From Thomasclavelia ramosa DSM 1402 (GTDB lineage: Bacteria; Bacillota_I; Bacilli_A; Erysipelotrichales; Coprobacillaceae), in contig NZ_CP036346.1 in assembly GCF_014131695.1 (NCBI RefSeq), positions 2,294,001-2,358,000 of the forward strand: a stretch of 64,000 nucleotides of DNA, in the 5' to 3' direction. The translations under genes and the position numbers were made by a program. Shown here in pieces: positions 1-8,517 of the stretch. Position 1 is the stretch's first letter, and each line of letters starts with the position of its first letter. The notes beneath the pieces are model-generated. The model was given only the letters and a program-made list of their open reading frames with translations. It was not told where the DNA came from and ran no database searches.

Positions 1-377
1 TACTACAAGTATTAGAAGATAATGATTTATCATTTGAACATACTCCTTCAGGAATTGATACAATGACAATTGTCGTTGAGACTGAATCTTTTATTGATAA
101 AGAGCAGGAAATTTTAGCCGGTATTCATCGTGCAGTTCAACCAGATTCAATTGAATTAGAATCTGATCTAGCATTAATTGCAATTGTTGGGCGCGGAATG
201 AAAGATGGTCGTGGAACTGCTGCTAAAATCTTCACAGCCCTGGCTCAAGAAAATATTAACATAAAAATGATTGATCAAGGTTCATCAGAATTAAATATTA
301 TTGTTGGTGTAAAAAATATTCATTTCAAAAATGCAATTCGTGCTATTTACAAAATGTTTATTACTGAAGAAAAATAA
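1..377 (+). CDS. Aspartokinase, C-terminal ACT part (partial)
   Basis: The gene enters from the left edge; the reading frame is open from base 3 and stops at TAA 375-377. The visible piece is the regulatory tail of an aspartate kinase, which phosphorylates aspartate in the first step toward lysine, threonine and methionine. It has two ACT-like stretches. The last runs from LALIAIVGRGM through the glycine-rich DGRGTAAKIF and the IKMIDQGSSELNI segment that closes the effector pocket in this family. The N-terminal kinase domain lies outside the window. An in-frame ATG at 63 is internal, since coding similarity continues upstream (HTPSGIDTM). No terminator is visible before the IS end that begins 27 bp downstream. 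Confidence 0.85.
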   Translation, partial: LQVLEDNDLSFEHTPSGIDTMTIVVETESFIDKEQEILAGIHRAVQPDSIELESDLALIAIVGRGMKDGRGTAAKIFTALAQENINIKMIDQGSSELNIIVGVKNIHFKNAIRAIYKMFITEEK

Positions 378-404
378 AATTAATATAAAAACATCCTCCT
401 AATA

Positions 405-442
405 TGTAGTGAACCCCTCTGTTTGGGCAATGATGCGTACCC
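405..442 (+). repeat. Left terminal inverted repeat of the IS
   Basis: Imperfect 38-bp end beginning TGTAGTGAACCC and running to GTACCC. It pairs with the reverse complement of 1688-1724 with a few mismatches. Confidence 0.8.
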
Positions 443-477
443 TCTTTACTGGGCAAACCAGTAAGGAGGGTTTTTAT

Positions 478-1650
478 ATGAAATATGATTATGGATTTAA
501 GTTGAAGTGTGTTGAACTATATAAAAATGGTCGATGGCATGAAACACCAGAAGGAATTGGACAAAAAAACTTTAGAAAAGGAATTACTACATGGGTCAAA
601 ATCGCTGACTTACATGGAATAGATGCTTTAAAACATCCTACCACCTGCACTGAGTATACTGTGGAAGAAAGATACGCTTTAGTTGCCAGGGTTCTAGCTG
701 GAGAATCTCAAAAAAAGTGTTGCAATAAGTGCTAATATTAATCACAGTCAATTGTCAAACTGGGTAAAACGATATAAAATATATGGATATAATGGTCTCG
801 ATTTAAAGAAGGGACGACATAGTAAGGAGCAGCCTCTGAAAAAATCTATAATATCAAGTGAACTTACTCCTCCTGAGAAAGAAGAACTAATACGTTTAAG
901 AGCAGCAATCGTTAAAGAAATTCGCGAAAAAGGATATCGATTAAAGCATCTTCTAAAGGCATGAGATGATGAAACTGATAAAAGAAATCTTTGACCAAAA
1001 TAAGGGGACGCTATGGAATTCGTCAAGTTCATAGAGAGCTTCTAAATCGCGGTTATCTGGTAAATCATAAGAGAGTGCAACGACTTATGCATAATATGGG
1101 ATTATTAGGTAAACGTCCTAAAGAGAGATACCATTCTTATAAAGGGAATGTAGCAGATAATATTATTAATAGAATTTTAATGCGAGTAGACCATTACAAA
1201 AATGGACTACTGATGTATCTCAATTCAATTTTGCATGGGGAAAATGTTATATTTCTCCAATATTAGATAGGTTTACAAATGAGATTATTTCCTATGATTT
1301 ATCACCGCATCCTAATCTTAAACAAATTACAGATATGCTGACTCAGGCATATGAAAAGTTTCCCATCCTTGAAGGATTGATTTTCCACTCAGATCAGGGA
1401 TGGAAATATCAACATGCTCATTATATCAATTCATTAAAAGAACACAGTATAATACAATCAATGTCTAGAAAAGGAAACTGTTATGATAATTCGGTAATGG
1501 AAACTTTCTTTGGCCGATTAAAAAATGAAGTCTATTATGGGTATGAAAATGAATACAATTCATTTTCAGAGTTTTCTACTGCAATAAAAGAATACAGAAA
1601 AAACAAAATGGATGCCACCTGTTTTGTACAGATTAGCATCCATGGCATAA
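478..1650 (+). pseudogene. IS3-family transposase (orfA/orfB), frameshifted
   Basis: The remnant starts at ATG 478 behind a good SD (AAGGAGG). OrfA carries two helix-turn-helix stretches and breaks at a run of seven A around 710-716; one A fewer restores the frame into SANINHSQLSNWVKRYK. OrfA then ends at 964. The orfB part continues as RGRYGIRQVHRELLNRGY, the usual IS150-type HTH_21 region. It changes frame again near 1185, where WTTDVSQFNF becomes readable. The three catalytic blocks are all recognisable but in different frames: WTTD, FHSDQG and the E of NSVMETFFGRLK. Near 1595 a short stretch expected between IKEY and the QKK segment appears to be missing. No intact transposase can be made, so transposition would need a helper copy elsewhere. 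Confidence 0.85.
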
Positions 1651-1687
1651 TTTTTTTAAAACTAAATTTAAACGTGTCCAGAAAACT

Positions 1688-1724
1688 GGGTACACATCAC
1701 AACCAACTAGAAGGGTTCACTACA
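1688..1724 (-). repeat. Right terminal inverted repeat of the IS
   Basis: Reads GGGTAC ... GGGTTCACTACA on the plus strand. Its reverse complement matches the left end at 405-442 with a few mismatches. Confidence 0.8.
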
Positions 1725-1881
1725 TTTAATGGGGCTGTCTTTATATTATCAATAATCTATATCTACCCTTATAAGTTTTAGAACATCATAATAGAGATAA
1801 ATCAATTTTAATCTAATAAATATAAATATTTATCAATTTAGCGTATTTTTAAATCTTGCTAATACTAGATGGCTAATTTAA

Positions 1882-1906
1882 AAAATATTAATTTTTTTAA
1901 TATTTT
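1882..1906 (-). terminator. Weak AT-only stem-loop at the end of the surface-protein gene
   Basis: AAAATATTAA at 1882-1891 pairs perfectly with TTAATATTTT at 1897-1906 around a five-base loop. The stem has no G-C pairs and only a short T tract, so it is a weak terminator at best. Confidence 0.3.
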
Positions 1907-3677
1907 ATTTTTCGCTTAGACTATTAGCCTTACTTTTCTTTCTGTTACATCCTATTACGATACTTCCTGACATCATAAGTGTGACCGCTAAGACACCTAT
2001 ATTATTAATATCACCTGTTTGTGGCACCTTACTAGAATTAGAAGAATTTGTATCATTATTTGTCTTATCTACTGGTTTATTTTCTGGTATAACTATTCGT
2101 TCTATTACATCAATTGTAATTGTCTTAGTTGATGAAGCACCTTGTTTATCTGTTACTTTATAAGTTACATTATATGTTCCTTCCTTATTTGTATTTACAT
2201 CATTTGCTGCAATATTTGCTTCCGTTAACTTGATTATTCCATCTTCATTATCATATGCTGTCACATCTTTCAGTGGATCAAATGTATCTCCCACTGTCAG
2301 TACTTTATCTTCTGCCACAATTGTTGGTACTTTATTAATAACAGCGGGTGGTACGTTATTCTGTACAACTTCTACGTCTACAAATTTGCTTGAATAATCC
2401 GTCTTTTTATCGAAATTCAACTGTTCTGTAAAAATCGATAATTTATATTCTCCTGAACTAAATGATTTAGAATTCAATCCAATTTGATTTAAATCAATCG
2501 TCATTGTTCCTACATTTACTTTGTCTAGATTATCTTTTATATTCCCATAATACATAACATTATTATTTTCATCTTGAACTACAACACTCAAGTATTTTCC
2601 GTTTCCTATTGCTTCAAAATCAAAAGTTATCTTATCACGTTCGGTCTTAATATTTTCTATATTTAATTTTTGTTTATCATCAAGTAATGTTAATTTAAAC
2701 TCATTTGTCTTACTATCGTTGACTGCTTTAATACCAATAATCTCTTTTTGATTATGACTTTTAACCAGCATAACTTTAGAAGTGTCTATGTTCATTGCTG
2801 GACGCATACTTTGTACTGTGTACATATTTCCATAATTTAATCCTCCAGCACAATTTGCACCATATACACTGTTACTATTTAACACAAATACAGGATGATA
2901 CCGCATTCCATTTTCCATTGGCTTTGTCCAATGTTCCTCATATGAACGTATTAAATAATTTTTATCATCAGAACTAACACGACTTTTATCTCCAGTATGT
3001 AATCCAAGAGGTGCTTGATTTCTATTAAATGGAACACTGCTAAAACCATAACACTTATTGGTAAGCTCTTGTATACTTAAAGGAAACCATTTACTAGCAG
3101 TCATTTCTGTAGTACCTAATTTTTCCAAACCAACCGCTACATTTTGTGCATCTTCACTACTTTTTGAAGAAAAAATAATGCCCTCATTTTCAATTGACGA
3201 AAACTTATTTTTCATTTCATCTTCCATATTAGTCTTTAAATCACTTTTGTCCCATTCATAGCCTTTTTGCCAATATATAGGAGTTTCCCCTGGCTTTACA
3301 TTACTATAATCAAAACCATAATCATTTTCACGATACCAAAAACTAGTTCCAATAGTCTTATCAGAGAACAAAAACATAGTACTATTTGCATTCTTACTAA
3401 AATCCTTATTATCTGAATCTAGGAGTTGCCATTTCAATGCTGAACCATCCGTATCTTCTCCATAGTAGATATAATCACCTTGCCAATTATCCTCTAAACT
3501 CTCTGTATAAATCGGGTCAAATAGTCCCCCACGTTGAGACTGTATCATTGACATAACATTCTGATGAACCAGCGTATTCTTTTCTAAAGCAAATACTGTA
3601 TAATTATTTCCAATAATATTTATAAGTCCTACTACAAAAGATAATCCAACTATTAATATTCTTTTTAAATACAACAT
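1905..3677 (-). CDS. Cell-wall-anchored surface protein with DUF5011/Ig-like domain
   Basis: Secreted 590-residue protein. It has an N-terminal signal peptide (hydrophobic IVGLSFVVGLINIIG, then FALEK). A long central region (about 60-300) begins YYGEDTDGSALKWQLLDSD and resembles the DUF6273-type module that follows the consensus of a button-like surface domain; this assignment is tentative. A bacterial Ig-like/DUF5011 domain lies at about 450-530 (VGDTFDPLKDVTAYDNEDG ... GTYNVTYKVTDKQG). The C-terminus carries a sortase signal, VPQTGD, followed by a membrane helix and a basic tail (NRKKSK). Family knowledge says such proteins are covalently attached to peptidoglycan. It starts 16 bp behind the Rrf2 regulator gene, so the two are probably co-transcribed. 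The ligand is unknown. Confidence 0.8.
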   Translation of the reverse strand: MLYLKRILIVGLSFVVGLINIIGNNYTVFALEKNTLVHQNVMSMIQSQRGGLFDPIYTESLEDNWQGDYIYYGEDTDGSALKWQLLDSDNKDFSKNANSTMFLFSDKTIGTSFWYRENDYGFDYSNVKPGETPIYWQKGYEWDKSDLKTNMEDEMKNKFSSIENEGIIFSSKSSEDAQNVAVGLEKLGTTEMTASKWFPLSIQELTNKCYGFSSVPFNRNQAPLGLHTGDKSRVSSDDKNYLIRSYEEHWTKPMENGMRYHPVFVLNSNSVYGANCAGGLNYGNMYTVQSMRPAMNIDTSKVMLVKSHNQKEIIGIKAVNDSKTNEFKLTLLDDKQKLNIENIKTERDKITFDFEAIGNGKYLSVVVQDENNNVMYYGNIKDNLDKVNVGTMTIDLNQIGLNSKSFSSGEYKLSIFTEQLNFDKKTDYSSKFVDVEVVQNNVPPAVINKVPTIVAEDKVLTVGDTFDPLKDVTAYDNEDGIIKLTEANIAANDVNTNKEGTYNVTYKVTDKQGASSTKTITIDVIERIVIPENKPVDKTNNDTNSSNSSKVPQTGDINNIGVLAVTLMMSGSIVIGCNRKKSKANSLSEK

Positions 3678-3693
3678 TCAGTTTCTCCTTATT

Positions 3694-4089
3694 TTAAATC
3701 AAATCTAAAATTTTTATTTTCTTTAAATATTCTTCAAAATGTTTTTGCATTGTACAATAAACTTTTCGAACAGGGCAAGTTTCTGTAGCAAATCTGCTAC
3801 AATATTTATCTTCCTCAAGACAACTGTTAATTCTTATCGTTGGCTCAAATATATCTATAATGCTAAAAATACTTATATCCTTTGGGTGTTTTTTTAATTT
3901 AAATCCTCCCTGTATCCCTGTAGCAATGCTAATTATTTCATTATCACTTAGTTTCTTCCCGATTTTAAATACTGTACTTTGGGGAATCCCAAGTGTTTCT
4001 GATAATTCTTTCGACTGGACAATATCCTTTTTTATAGCGATATATAGAACTATTCGTATTGCATAATCAGTAGAAACCTTCAACTGCAC
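3694..4089 (-). CDS. Rrf2-family transcriptional regulator
   Basis: DNA-binding regulator of the Rrf2 (IscR/NsrR/CymR) family. A winged helix occupies residues 1-65 (VSTDYAIRIVLYIA, then ELSETLGIPQSTVFKIGKKL). The sensor loop has Cys90, Cys97, Cys105 and Cys112, with spacing resembling the three-Cys [2Fe-2S] site of this family. The frame stays open to 4197, but I place the start at GTG 4089. It has an AAGGAGG ribosome site about eight bases upstream, and the protein then begins VQLKVSTDYA, as Rrf2 proteins do, giving the usual 131 residues. The 24-bp inverted repeat at 4110-4133 sits just upstream and is a likely autoregulatory site. The gene runs straight into the surface-protein gene, suggesting redox or iron control of that protein. 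Confidence 0.85.
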   Translation of the reverse strand: MQLKVSTDYAIRIVLYIAIKKDIVQSKELSETLGIPQSTVFKIGKKLSDNEIISIATGIQGGFKLKKHPKDISIFSIIDIFEPTIRINSCLEEDKYCSRFATETCPVRKVYCTMQKHFEEYLKKIKILDLI

Positions 4090-4109
4090 CTCGTTTTCCT
4101 CCTTCCTTT

Positions 4110-4133
4110 CTAACTTAACCGATGTTAGGTTAG
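4110..4133 (-). promoter_or_regulatory. Putative Rrf2 operator (24-bp inverted repeat)
   Basis: Half-sites CTAACTTAAC and GTTAGGTTAG match as an inverted repeat at 9 of 10 positions around a CGAT centre. The site lies immediately upstream of the SD for the GTG start of the Rrf2 gene, where binding would block transcription. Confidence 0.55.
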
Positions 4134-4347
4134 TTTCAAAATCCAGAAAAGTACAGCTATCTTTCCGATGGAAAATAAAGTAGACATTATTTTCCACTTT
4201 ATATATAATAATTAATAGAAAAATACAGTTATATTTTTATGTGTTTCTAGCATAATTATTGGAAATAATACACGGAAATAAAAGTCTACCATGTTTGTCA
4301 ATCGTGGATAAAAAAATCTACCTTATTTTACAAATACTTCTATTTTT

Positions 4348-4953
4348 CTATTCTTTTTTTAATTCATACCGATTTACCCAATTAGAAAATGTCGTATGAT
4401 TGGTACTTAACCGTCTTGCACACTCTCTTTTGCTTATCTGTTTTTCCTTATAACACAAATAAATCTCTTCAAAATTTTCTGGATAAGGTAATTGAGGGCG
4501 TCCAAATCTGACCCCTTTTTCTTTTGCAGCCTTAATCCCTTCTGCTTGTCTTTGTTTTGTATTTTCTCTTTCTATTTGTGCGACATACGACAATACCTGC
4601 AATACTAAATCAGCAATGAATTTTCCTGTAATACCATTAACTTGATTTCTAGTATCTAAAAGTGGAAAATCTAACACAATTATCTCCACTTCTTTCTTCT
4701 TTACCAAATATCGCCATTGTTCAATAATTTCATCATAATCACGTCCTAATCGATCAATAGATTTAATATAAAGTTCATCACCTTTTTTTAGTTTTTTCAC
4801 CAATTTCTTATAACCTTTTCGATTAAAATCCTTACCAGATTGTTTATCGATGAACATTTGTCTAGTACCTAATCCAATTTCTTTCATCGCAAATTTTTGT
4901 CTATCAATATTTTGATCTTTGGTTGATACACGGATATAAGCGTATTTATTCAT
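4348..4953 (-). CDS. Serine recombinase (resolvase/invertase family)
   Basis: Small serine site-specific recombinase, 201 residues. The catalytic domain begins YIRVSTKDQ, with the nucleophile Ser10 and Arg8. The second arginine cluster is DRLGRDYDE (Arg68, Arg71). The long E helix (LVLQVLSYVAQIERENTKQRQAEGI) is followed by KGVRFGRPQ and a C-terminal helix-turn-helix (SKRECARRLSTNHTTFSNWV). Length and architecture fit Tn3-type resolvases and Hin-type invertases. The start ATG 4953 has an upstream GAGG-like SD (AAGGAGGAATG context). No transposase or invertible segment is recognised beside it. The palindromes in 4980-5030 upstream could be its crossover site or its promoter control. Confidence 0.9.
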   Translation of the reverse strand: MNKYAYIRVSTKDQNIDRQKFAMKEIGLGTRQMFIDKQSGKDFNRKGYKKLVKKLKKGDELYIKSIDRLGRDYDEIIEQWRYLVKKKEVEIIVLDFPLLDTRNQVNGITGKFIADLVLQVLSYVAQIERENTKQRQAEGIKAAKEKGVRFGRPQLPYPENFEEIYLCYKEKQISKRECARRLSTNHTTFSNWVNRYELKKE

Positions 4954-4995
4954 TCACATTCCTCCTTATAAGAAAATAATACTTAGAGAATAAAA

Positions 4996-5027
4996 AAATG
5001 TATATATCTATTTAGAAATATACATTT
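4996..5027. repeat. Perfect 10-bp inverted repeat upstream of the resolvase
   Basis: AAATGTATAT at 4996-5005 pairs perfectly with ATATACATTT at 5018-5027 around a 12-bp centre. It lies 42 bp upstream of the resolvase start, where res sub-sites or an operator would be expected. The site is AT-rich, so chance cannot be excluded. Confidence 0.4.
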
Positions 5028-5140
5028 AATCAAATATAAATGAAATTTTATAATTACAAACAAGTATTCTCTATTTATCAACAATATTATTCATTTTCTA
5101 TACCTCATAATATTGATTAACATAGATACTTCAGCACAAT

Positions 5141-5191
5141 AAAAATACATCCAAAAATTGCTTTTGATGCAAATCATTGAAATGTATTTTT
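5141..5191. terminator. Possible bidirectional terminator after nox
   Basis: AAAAATACAT at 5141-5150 pairs perfectly with ATGTATTTTT at 5182-5191. The enclosed 31 bp contains a smaller TTTGATGCAAA hairpin. It lies just behind the nox stop on the minus strand. Confidence 0.4.
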
Positions 5192-5198
5192 GTTATTT

Positions 5199-6527
5199 CT
5201 ATTTAGCAGTTAATCCAGCCATTGTTATATAATTATAAGGTTGATTAAAATGTGGCAAGAAGAAGATATCAAGCAATGCCAATTTATCAATTGTCAAATG
5301 CTCTTGAATCGCTAATGAGAACATATGAATTCCCATCGAAATATCATATTTTGATGCCATTTGACACCCTAAAATCCGCCTTGTTTCTTCATCATAAACA
5401 ATTTCTATCATTACTTCTTGATTTTCTTTTATAAATGCCGGTTTTTGAAGATCACGATATGATACTGAAGTAGCCTTAAAACCTAATTTTTTTGCTTTTG
5501 ATAAAGTTAACCCCGTTGATACCATCTTTAAATCATAGATACAAATTCCATTTGAGCCTTGAACTCCAATACTTTCTAGTGGTTGACCACAAACATTATG
5601 AGCAGCAACAATTCCCGAACGAACTGCATTTGTTGCCAATGCGATATAGTTAACATCATCAATCGTATTATCATAAACAGTCGCACAATCGCCAATTGCA
5701 TACACATCTTTTAATGATGTTTCTTGTTTTTTGTTTACTAAATATGCCCCGTTAGAATATAGTTTAAGTACATCTTTTCCTAACTCATTATTAGGTTTAA
5801 AGCCAACCGCTAAAATAACCATATCTGCAGCATATTCACCTTTATCTGTTACAACTGATTCAACTTTTTGATTACCCTTAATTTCTAAAACAGATTGATT
5901 GAATGCCAATTTAATTCCATGTTCTGTTAAATTTTGATTCATTAAATCAGTAAATGAATGGTCATAATACGCTCCAAGGCAAGTATCAGCACAATCAATT
6001 AAAGTAACCTCTTTATCACAACGTCTAAATGCCTCAGCCAGTTCTACACCAATATAGCCACCACCAACTACTACAATGTTTTTTAACTCAGGATTATTTA
6101 ATTTTTCAATTACATCTTGAGCATTTTGATATAATTTTACCATTTGAACATTTTCTAAATCACTACCAGGAATCGTTGGACGCATTGGTAAAGATCCACA
6201 TGCTAAAATTAATTTATCATAACTTTCTTGATACTCTTTACCGTCCTTACCTTTTGCATAGACAATCTTTTTTTCATAGTCAACATGTTCCACTATCGTT
6301 TCCATGTATATAATTGCACCTTTTTCTTCCAATAATTCTTTACTTGAATAAAATAGTCCTTCTGGTCCATCAATTTGTTTTCCGATCCATAATGCCATTC
6401 CACACCCTAAAAAACTAATATTGCTGTTTCCATCAAAAACAACTACGTCATCTTCATAGTTATCTAGAATCGTATTAATCGCAGCTGTTCCTGCATGATT
6501 TGCCCCAATAACAATAATTTTACTCAT
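5199..6527 (-). CDS. nox: NADH oxidase, water-forming
   Basis: Flavoprotein of the CoA-disulfide-reductase/NADH-oxidase family, 442 residues. It reduces O2 to water with two NADH, regenerating NAD+ and removing oxygen in fermentative bacteria. The FAD-binding N-terminus is [18 protein letters not shown]. The single redox cysteine is Cys42 in [13 protein letters not shown], which carries the sulfenic acid in streptococcal Nox. The NAD-binding Rossmann motif is [18 protein letters not shown] (about 153-170) and the second FAD motif is VYAIGDC. Length matches the family. It is preceded by a promoter with a Rex-like inverted repeat, and separated from glpK by a strong terminator, so it is a single-gene unit. 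Confidence 0.92.
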   Translation of the reverse strand: MSKIIVIGANHAGTAAINTILDNYEDDVVVFDGNSNISFLGCGMALWIGKQIDGPEGLFYSSKELLEEKGAIIYMETIVEHVDYEKKIVYAKGKDGKEYQESYDKLILACGSLPMRPTIPGSDLENVQMVKLYQNAQDVIEKLNNPELKNIVVVGGGYIGVELAEAFRRCDKEVTLIDCADTCLGAYYDHSFTDLMNQNLTEHGIKLAFNQSVLEIKGNQKVESVVTDKGEYAADMVILAVGFKPNNELGKDVLKLYSNGAYLVNKKQETSLKDVYAIGDCATVYDNTIDDVNYIALATNAVRSGIVAAHNVCGQPLESIGVQGSNGICIYDLKMVSTGLTLSKAKKLGFKATSVSYRDLQKPAFIKENQEVMIEIVYDEETRRILGCQMASKYDISMGIHMFSLAIQEHLTIDKLALLDIFFLPHFNQPYNYITMAGLTAK

Positions 6528-6557
6528 TTTTTCAGTCTCCTTATTTTTTATATTATT

Positions 6558-6587
6558 ATCATACCCATCATTTGTATTTATTTACAA
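6558..6587 (-). promoter_or_regulatory. nox promoter with Rex-like inverted repeat
   Basis: On the minus strand TTGTAA (6582-6587), an 18-bp spacer and TATGAT (6558-6563) form a sigma-A-type promoter. TTGTA-N6-TACAA (6572-6587) overlaps the -35 box. It resembles, but does not match perfectly, the Rex operator (TTGTGAA-N4-TTCACAA type), and Rex controls nox genes in other Firmicutes. Confidence 0.4.
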
Positions 6588-6625
6588 CTGATATGCACCA
6601 AAAAATTAGGAAACTATAACTACTA

Positions 6626-6650
6626 AAATAAAAAAGAGAGCCTTGCTCTC
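6626..6650 (-). terminator. Intrinsic terminator of the glycerol operon
   Basis: On the minus strand GAGAGC-AAG-GCTCTC (6636-6650) is followed by TTTTTTATTTT, directly behind the glpK stop codon. Confidence 0.9.
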
Positions 6651-8144
6651 CTAAGCATCTTTCCACATTAACGCAAAACGTACAGCCTTAGCCCATCCTT
6701 CCAGACTTTTTTCACGTCTAGATTTGTTGATCCTTGGAACAAATTCATAATTTAATTTCCAATTATTCTTTATCTCCTCTTTACTAGCCCAAAAACCTGT
6801 TGCTAAACCTGCCAAATATGCTGCTCCTAATGCTGTCGTTTCTACAACCTGTGGACGATGAACTTTACAATTTGATATATCACTTTGAAATTGCATTAGA
6901 AAATCATTTTGACTTGCCCCACCATCTACTTTTAAACATCTCAACTCAATCCCAGTATCTTCTTGCATTGCTTTTAAAACATCATTAGTTTGATATGCAA
7001 TAGATTCTAAAGCTGCTCTAATAAAATGTTCTTTACTGCAACCTCTTGTCAGTCCAACAATAGTTCCTTGAGCATAAGGATCCCAATATGGAGCACCCAT
7101 TCCTGTAAAGGCCGGCACTAAATAGACACCATTAGTATCTTCAACTCGATTAGCATAATCGCTTGACTGAGGTGTACTTTTTAACATTCTAAGGCCATCA
7201 CGCAACCATTGCATTACTGCTCCGCCAACAAAAACACTGCCCTCTAAAGCATAACTAACTTCATTGTTATCACTTGCTGCAATCGTTGTAATCAATCCGT
7301 TTTTAGAATGATATATTTCATTACCAGTGTTCATTAGCAAAAAACACCCTGTTCCATAAGTATTTTTAGCTTCGCCCGGTTCATAACAACATTGTCCAAA
7401 TAAAGCTGCCTGCTGATCTCCAGCAGCACCCGAAACAGGAATATGTCCACCCAAAATTCCTTCTTTTGTATATCCATAAACGCAACTTGATGGTTTAACT
7501 TCAGGCAACATACTCTTAGGTATTTTGAAATATGCTAATAATTCATCATCCCAGCACAGCTGGTGGATATCAAACAACATAGTTCTTGAAGCATTTGTAT
7601 AATCAGTGACATGAATTTTACCACCTGTTAAATTATAAATCAGCCAAGTATCAACAGTACCAAATAGTAATTTATTTTGATTGGCTAATTCTCGAGCGCC
7701 ATCGACATTTTCTAGGATCCAAGCAATTTTCGAAGCCGAAAAATATGCGTCAGGAATTAAACCAGTCTTAGCAATAACCATTTCTTCTAAACCATCTTTT
7801 TTTAACTGCTCAATCATTGCTGCAGTTCTTCGACATTGCCAAACAATCGCATTATAAATAGGCTCCCCAGTATCTTTATTCCAAACAATTGTAGTTTCTC
7901 GCTGATTAGTTATTCCTATTCCTGCAATTTCGTCAGCTTTAGTATTATTCAATGCCATTGCTTCACTGGCTACTGCTAATTGTGAAGACCAAATTTCCAT
8001 AGGATTATGTTCTACCCAGCCTGGTTGAGGAAAAATTTGTTTAAACTCACGTTGAGCCATCGCACTTATATTTCCTTTTTGATCAAATAAAATACAACGT
8101 GAACTAGTCGTTCCTTGGTCTAAAGCCATTACATATTTAGCCAT
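6651..8144 (-). CDS. glpK: Glycerol kinase
   Basis: FGGY-family kinase that converts glycerol plus ATP to glycerol 3-phosphate in the cytoplasm. The protein is 497 residues from [16 protein letters not shown], which holds the phosphate-binding DQGTTSSR of the first domain. Other family landmarks are [19 protein letters not shown], the [11 protein letters not shown]-like segment [14 protein letters not shown] and the ATPase-core [16 protein letters not shown]. The open frame reaches 8180, but the ATG at 8144 is chosen because GGAGGAG precedes it by about nine bases and glycerol kinases begin here. It overlaps the DUF1667 gene by 8 bp and ends the glycerol operon. A conserved phosphorylatable histidine for PTS control is likely in the [11 protein letters not shown] stretch (inference). 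Confidence 0.95.
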   Translation of the reverse strand: MAKYVMALDQGTTSSRCILFDQKGNISAMAQREFKQIFPQPGWVEHNPMEIWSSQLAVASEAMALNNTKADEIAGIGITNQRETTIVWNKDTGEPIYNAIVWQCRRTAAMIEQLKKDGLEEMVIAKTGLIPDAYFSASKIAWILENVDGARELANQNKLLFGTVDTWLIYNLTGGKIHVTDYTNASRTMLFDIHQLCWDDELLAYFKIPKSMLPEVKPSSCVYGYTKEGILGGHIPVSGAAGDQQAALFGQCCYEPGEAKNTYGTGCFLLMNTGNEIYHSKNGLITTIAASDNNEVSYALEGSVFVGGAVMQWLRDGLRMLKSTPQSSDYANRVEDTNGVYLVPAFTGMGAPYWDPYAQGTIVGLTRGCSKEHFIRAALESIAYQTNDVLKAMQEDTGIELRCLKVDGGASQNDFLMQFQSDISNCKVHRPQVVETTALGAAYLAGLATGFWASKEEIKNNWKLNYEFVPRINKSRREKSLEGWAKAVRFALMWKDA

Positions 8145-8517
8145 AAAGCTCATCTCCTCCAATCGATTTTGTTGCAACAATATCTATCCCACTATCTAAA
8201 ATATTAGCAACAATTATTTCATTCATACTAATTGGGGCTTGTACTTCGATTTCCTTTAGTATCTGTATACATTCAAAAATTTTATCTTTGGCAATTCCCC
8301 CATTACTCTTAACACTTAACATATAAGGACTATTTTTCACTCTAATTGTCGTTGTTAGAATTCTAGTAGGATTAGAAATTTCTGCTAATGCATATTTTTT
8401 ACCACGGATACAACGATTACCTGTAACCACATATTCCTCATCAATATACCGAACTTCTAAAGCACACCCTAACGGACAATTTATACAAGTCAGTTTAATC
8501 ACTTCCATATCATTCAT
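8137..8517 (-). CDS. DUF1667 protein of the glycerol-oxidation operon
   Basis: Small 126-residue protein with a cysteine cluster at the N-terminus ([14 protein letters not shown]) and another Cys in [14 protein letters not shown]. The pattern C-x2-C-x3-C ... C looks suited to an Fe-S cluster or zinc. DUF1667 proteins are known to sit beside glycerol-3-phosphate-dehydrogenase-like FAD enzymes in Firmicutes. Here the gene overlaps both neighbours by 8 bp, implying translational coupling and a protein made in proportion to them. The likely role is a small electron-transfer or assembly subunit of the dehydrogenase; that is inference. Confidence 0.8.
   Translation of the reverse strand: MNDMEVIKLTCINCPLGCALEVRYIDEEYVVTGNRCIRGKKYALAEISNPTRILTTTIRVKNSPYMLSVKSNGGIAKDKIFECIQILKEIEVQAPISMNEIIVANILDSGIDIVATKSIGGDELYG

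Larger units (their letters stand above)
405..1724 (+). mobile_element. Decayed IS3-family (IS150-like) insertion sequence
   Basis: The element is about 1.32 kb and is bounded by imperfect terminal inverted repeats. The outer 12 bases (TGTAGTGAACCC) are a perfect match at the two ends, and similarity continues inward to GTACCC. The ends read TG...CA, as in IS3-family elements. It carries an IS3-type orfA/orfB transposase broken by several frame changes. The bases flanking the ends (ATA on the left, TTT on the right) do not match, so no target duplication is visible. That fits an old insertion or a later rearrangement. It lies directly behind the aspartokinase stop codon. Confidence 0.85.

Noticed and set aside
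752-1032. Minus-strand ORFs over the IS and other overlapping reading frames across the window
   Set aside because: They lie inside better-supported genes or the transposase remnant, lack SD sites and show no family motifs. They are shadow frames.
4260-4345. Direct repeats of TCTACC around 4290 and 4318 as an attachment site
   Set aside because: Only six bases repeat, in AT-rich DNA, with no duplication of flanks; too weak to call.
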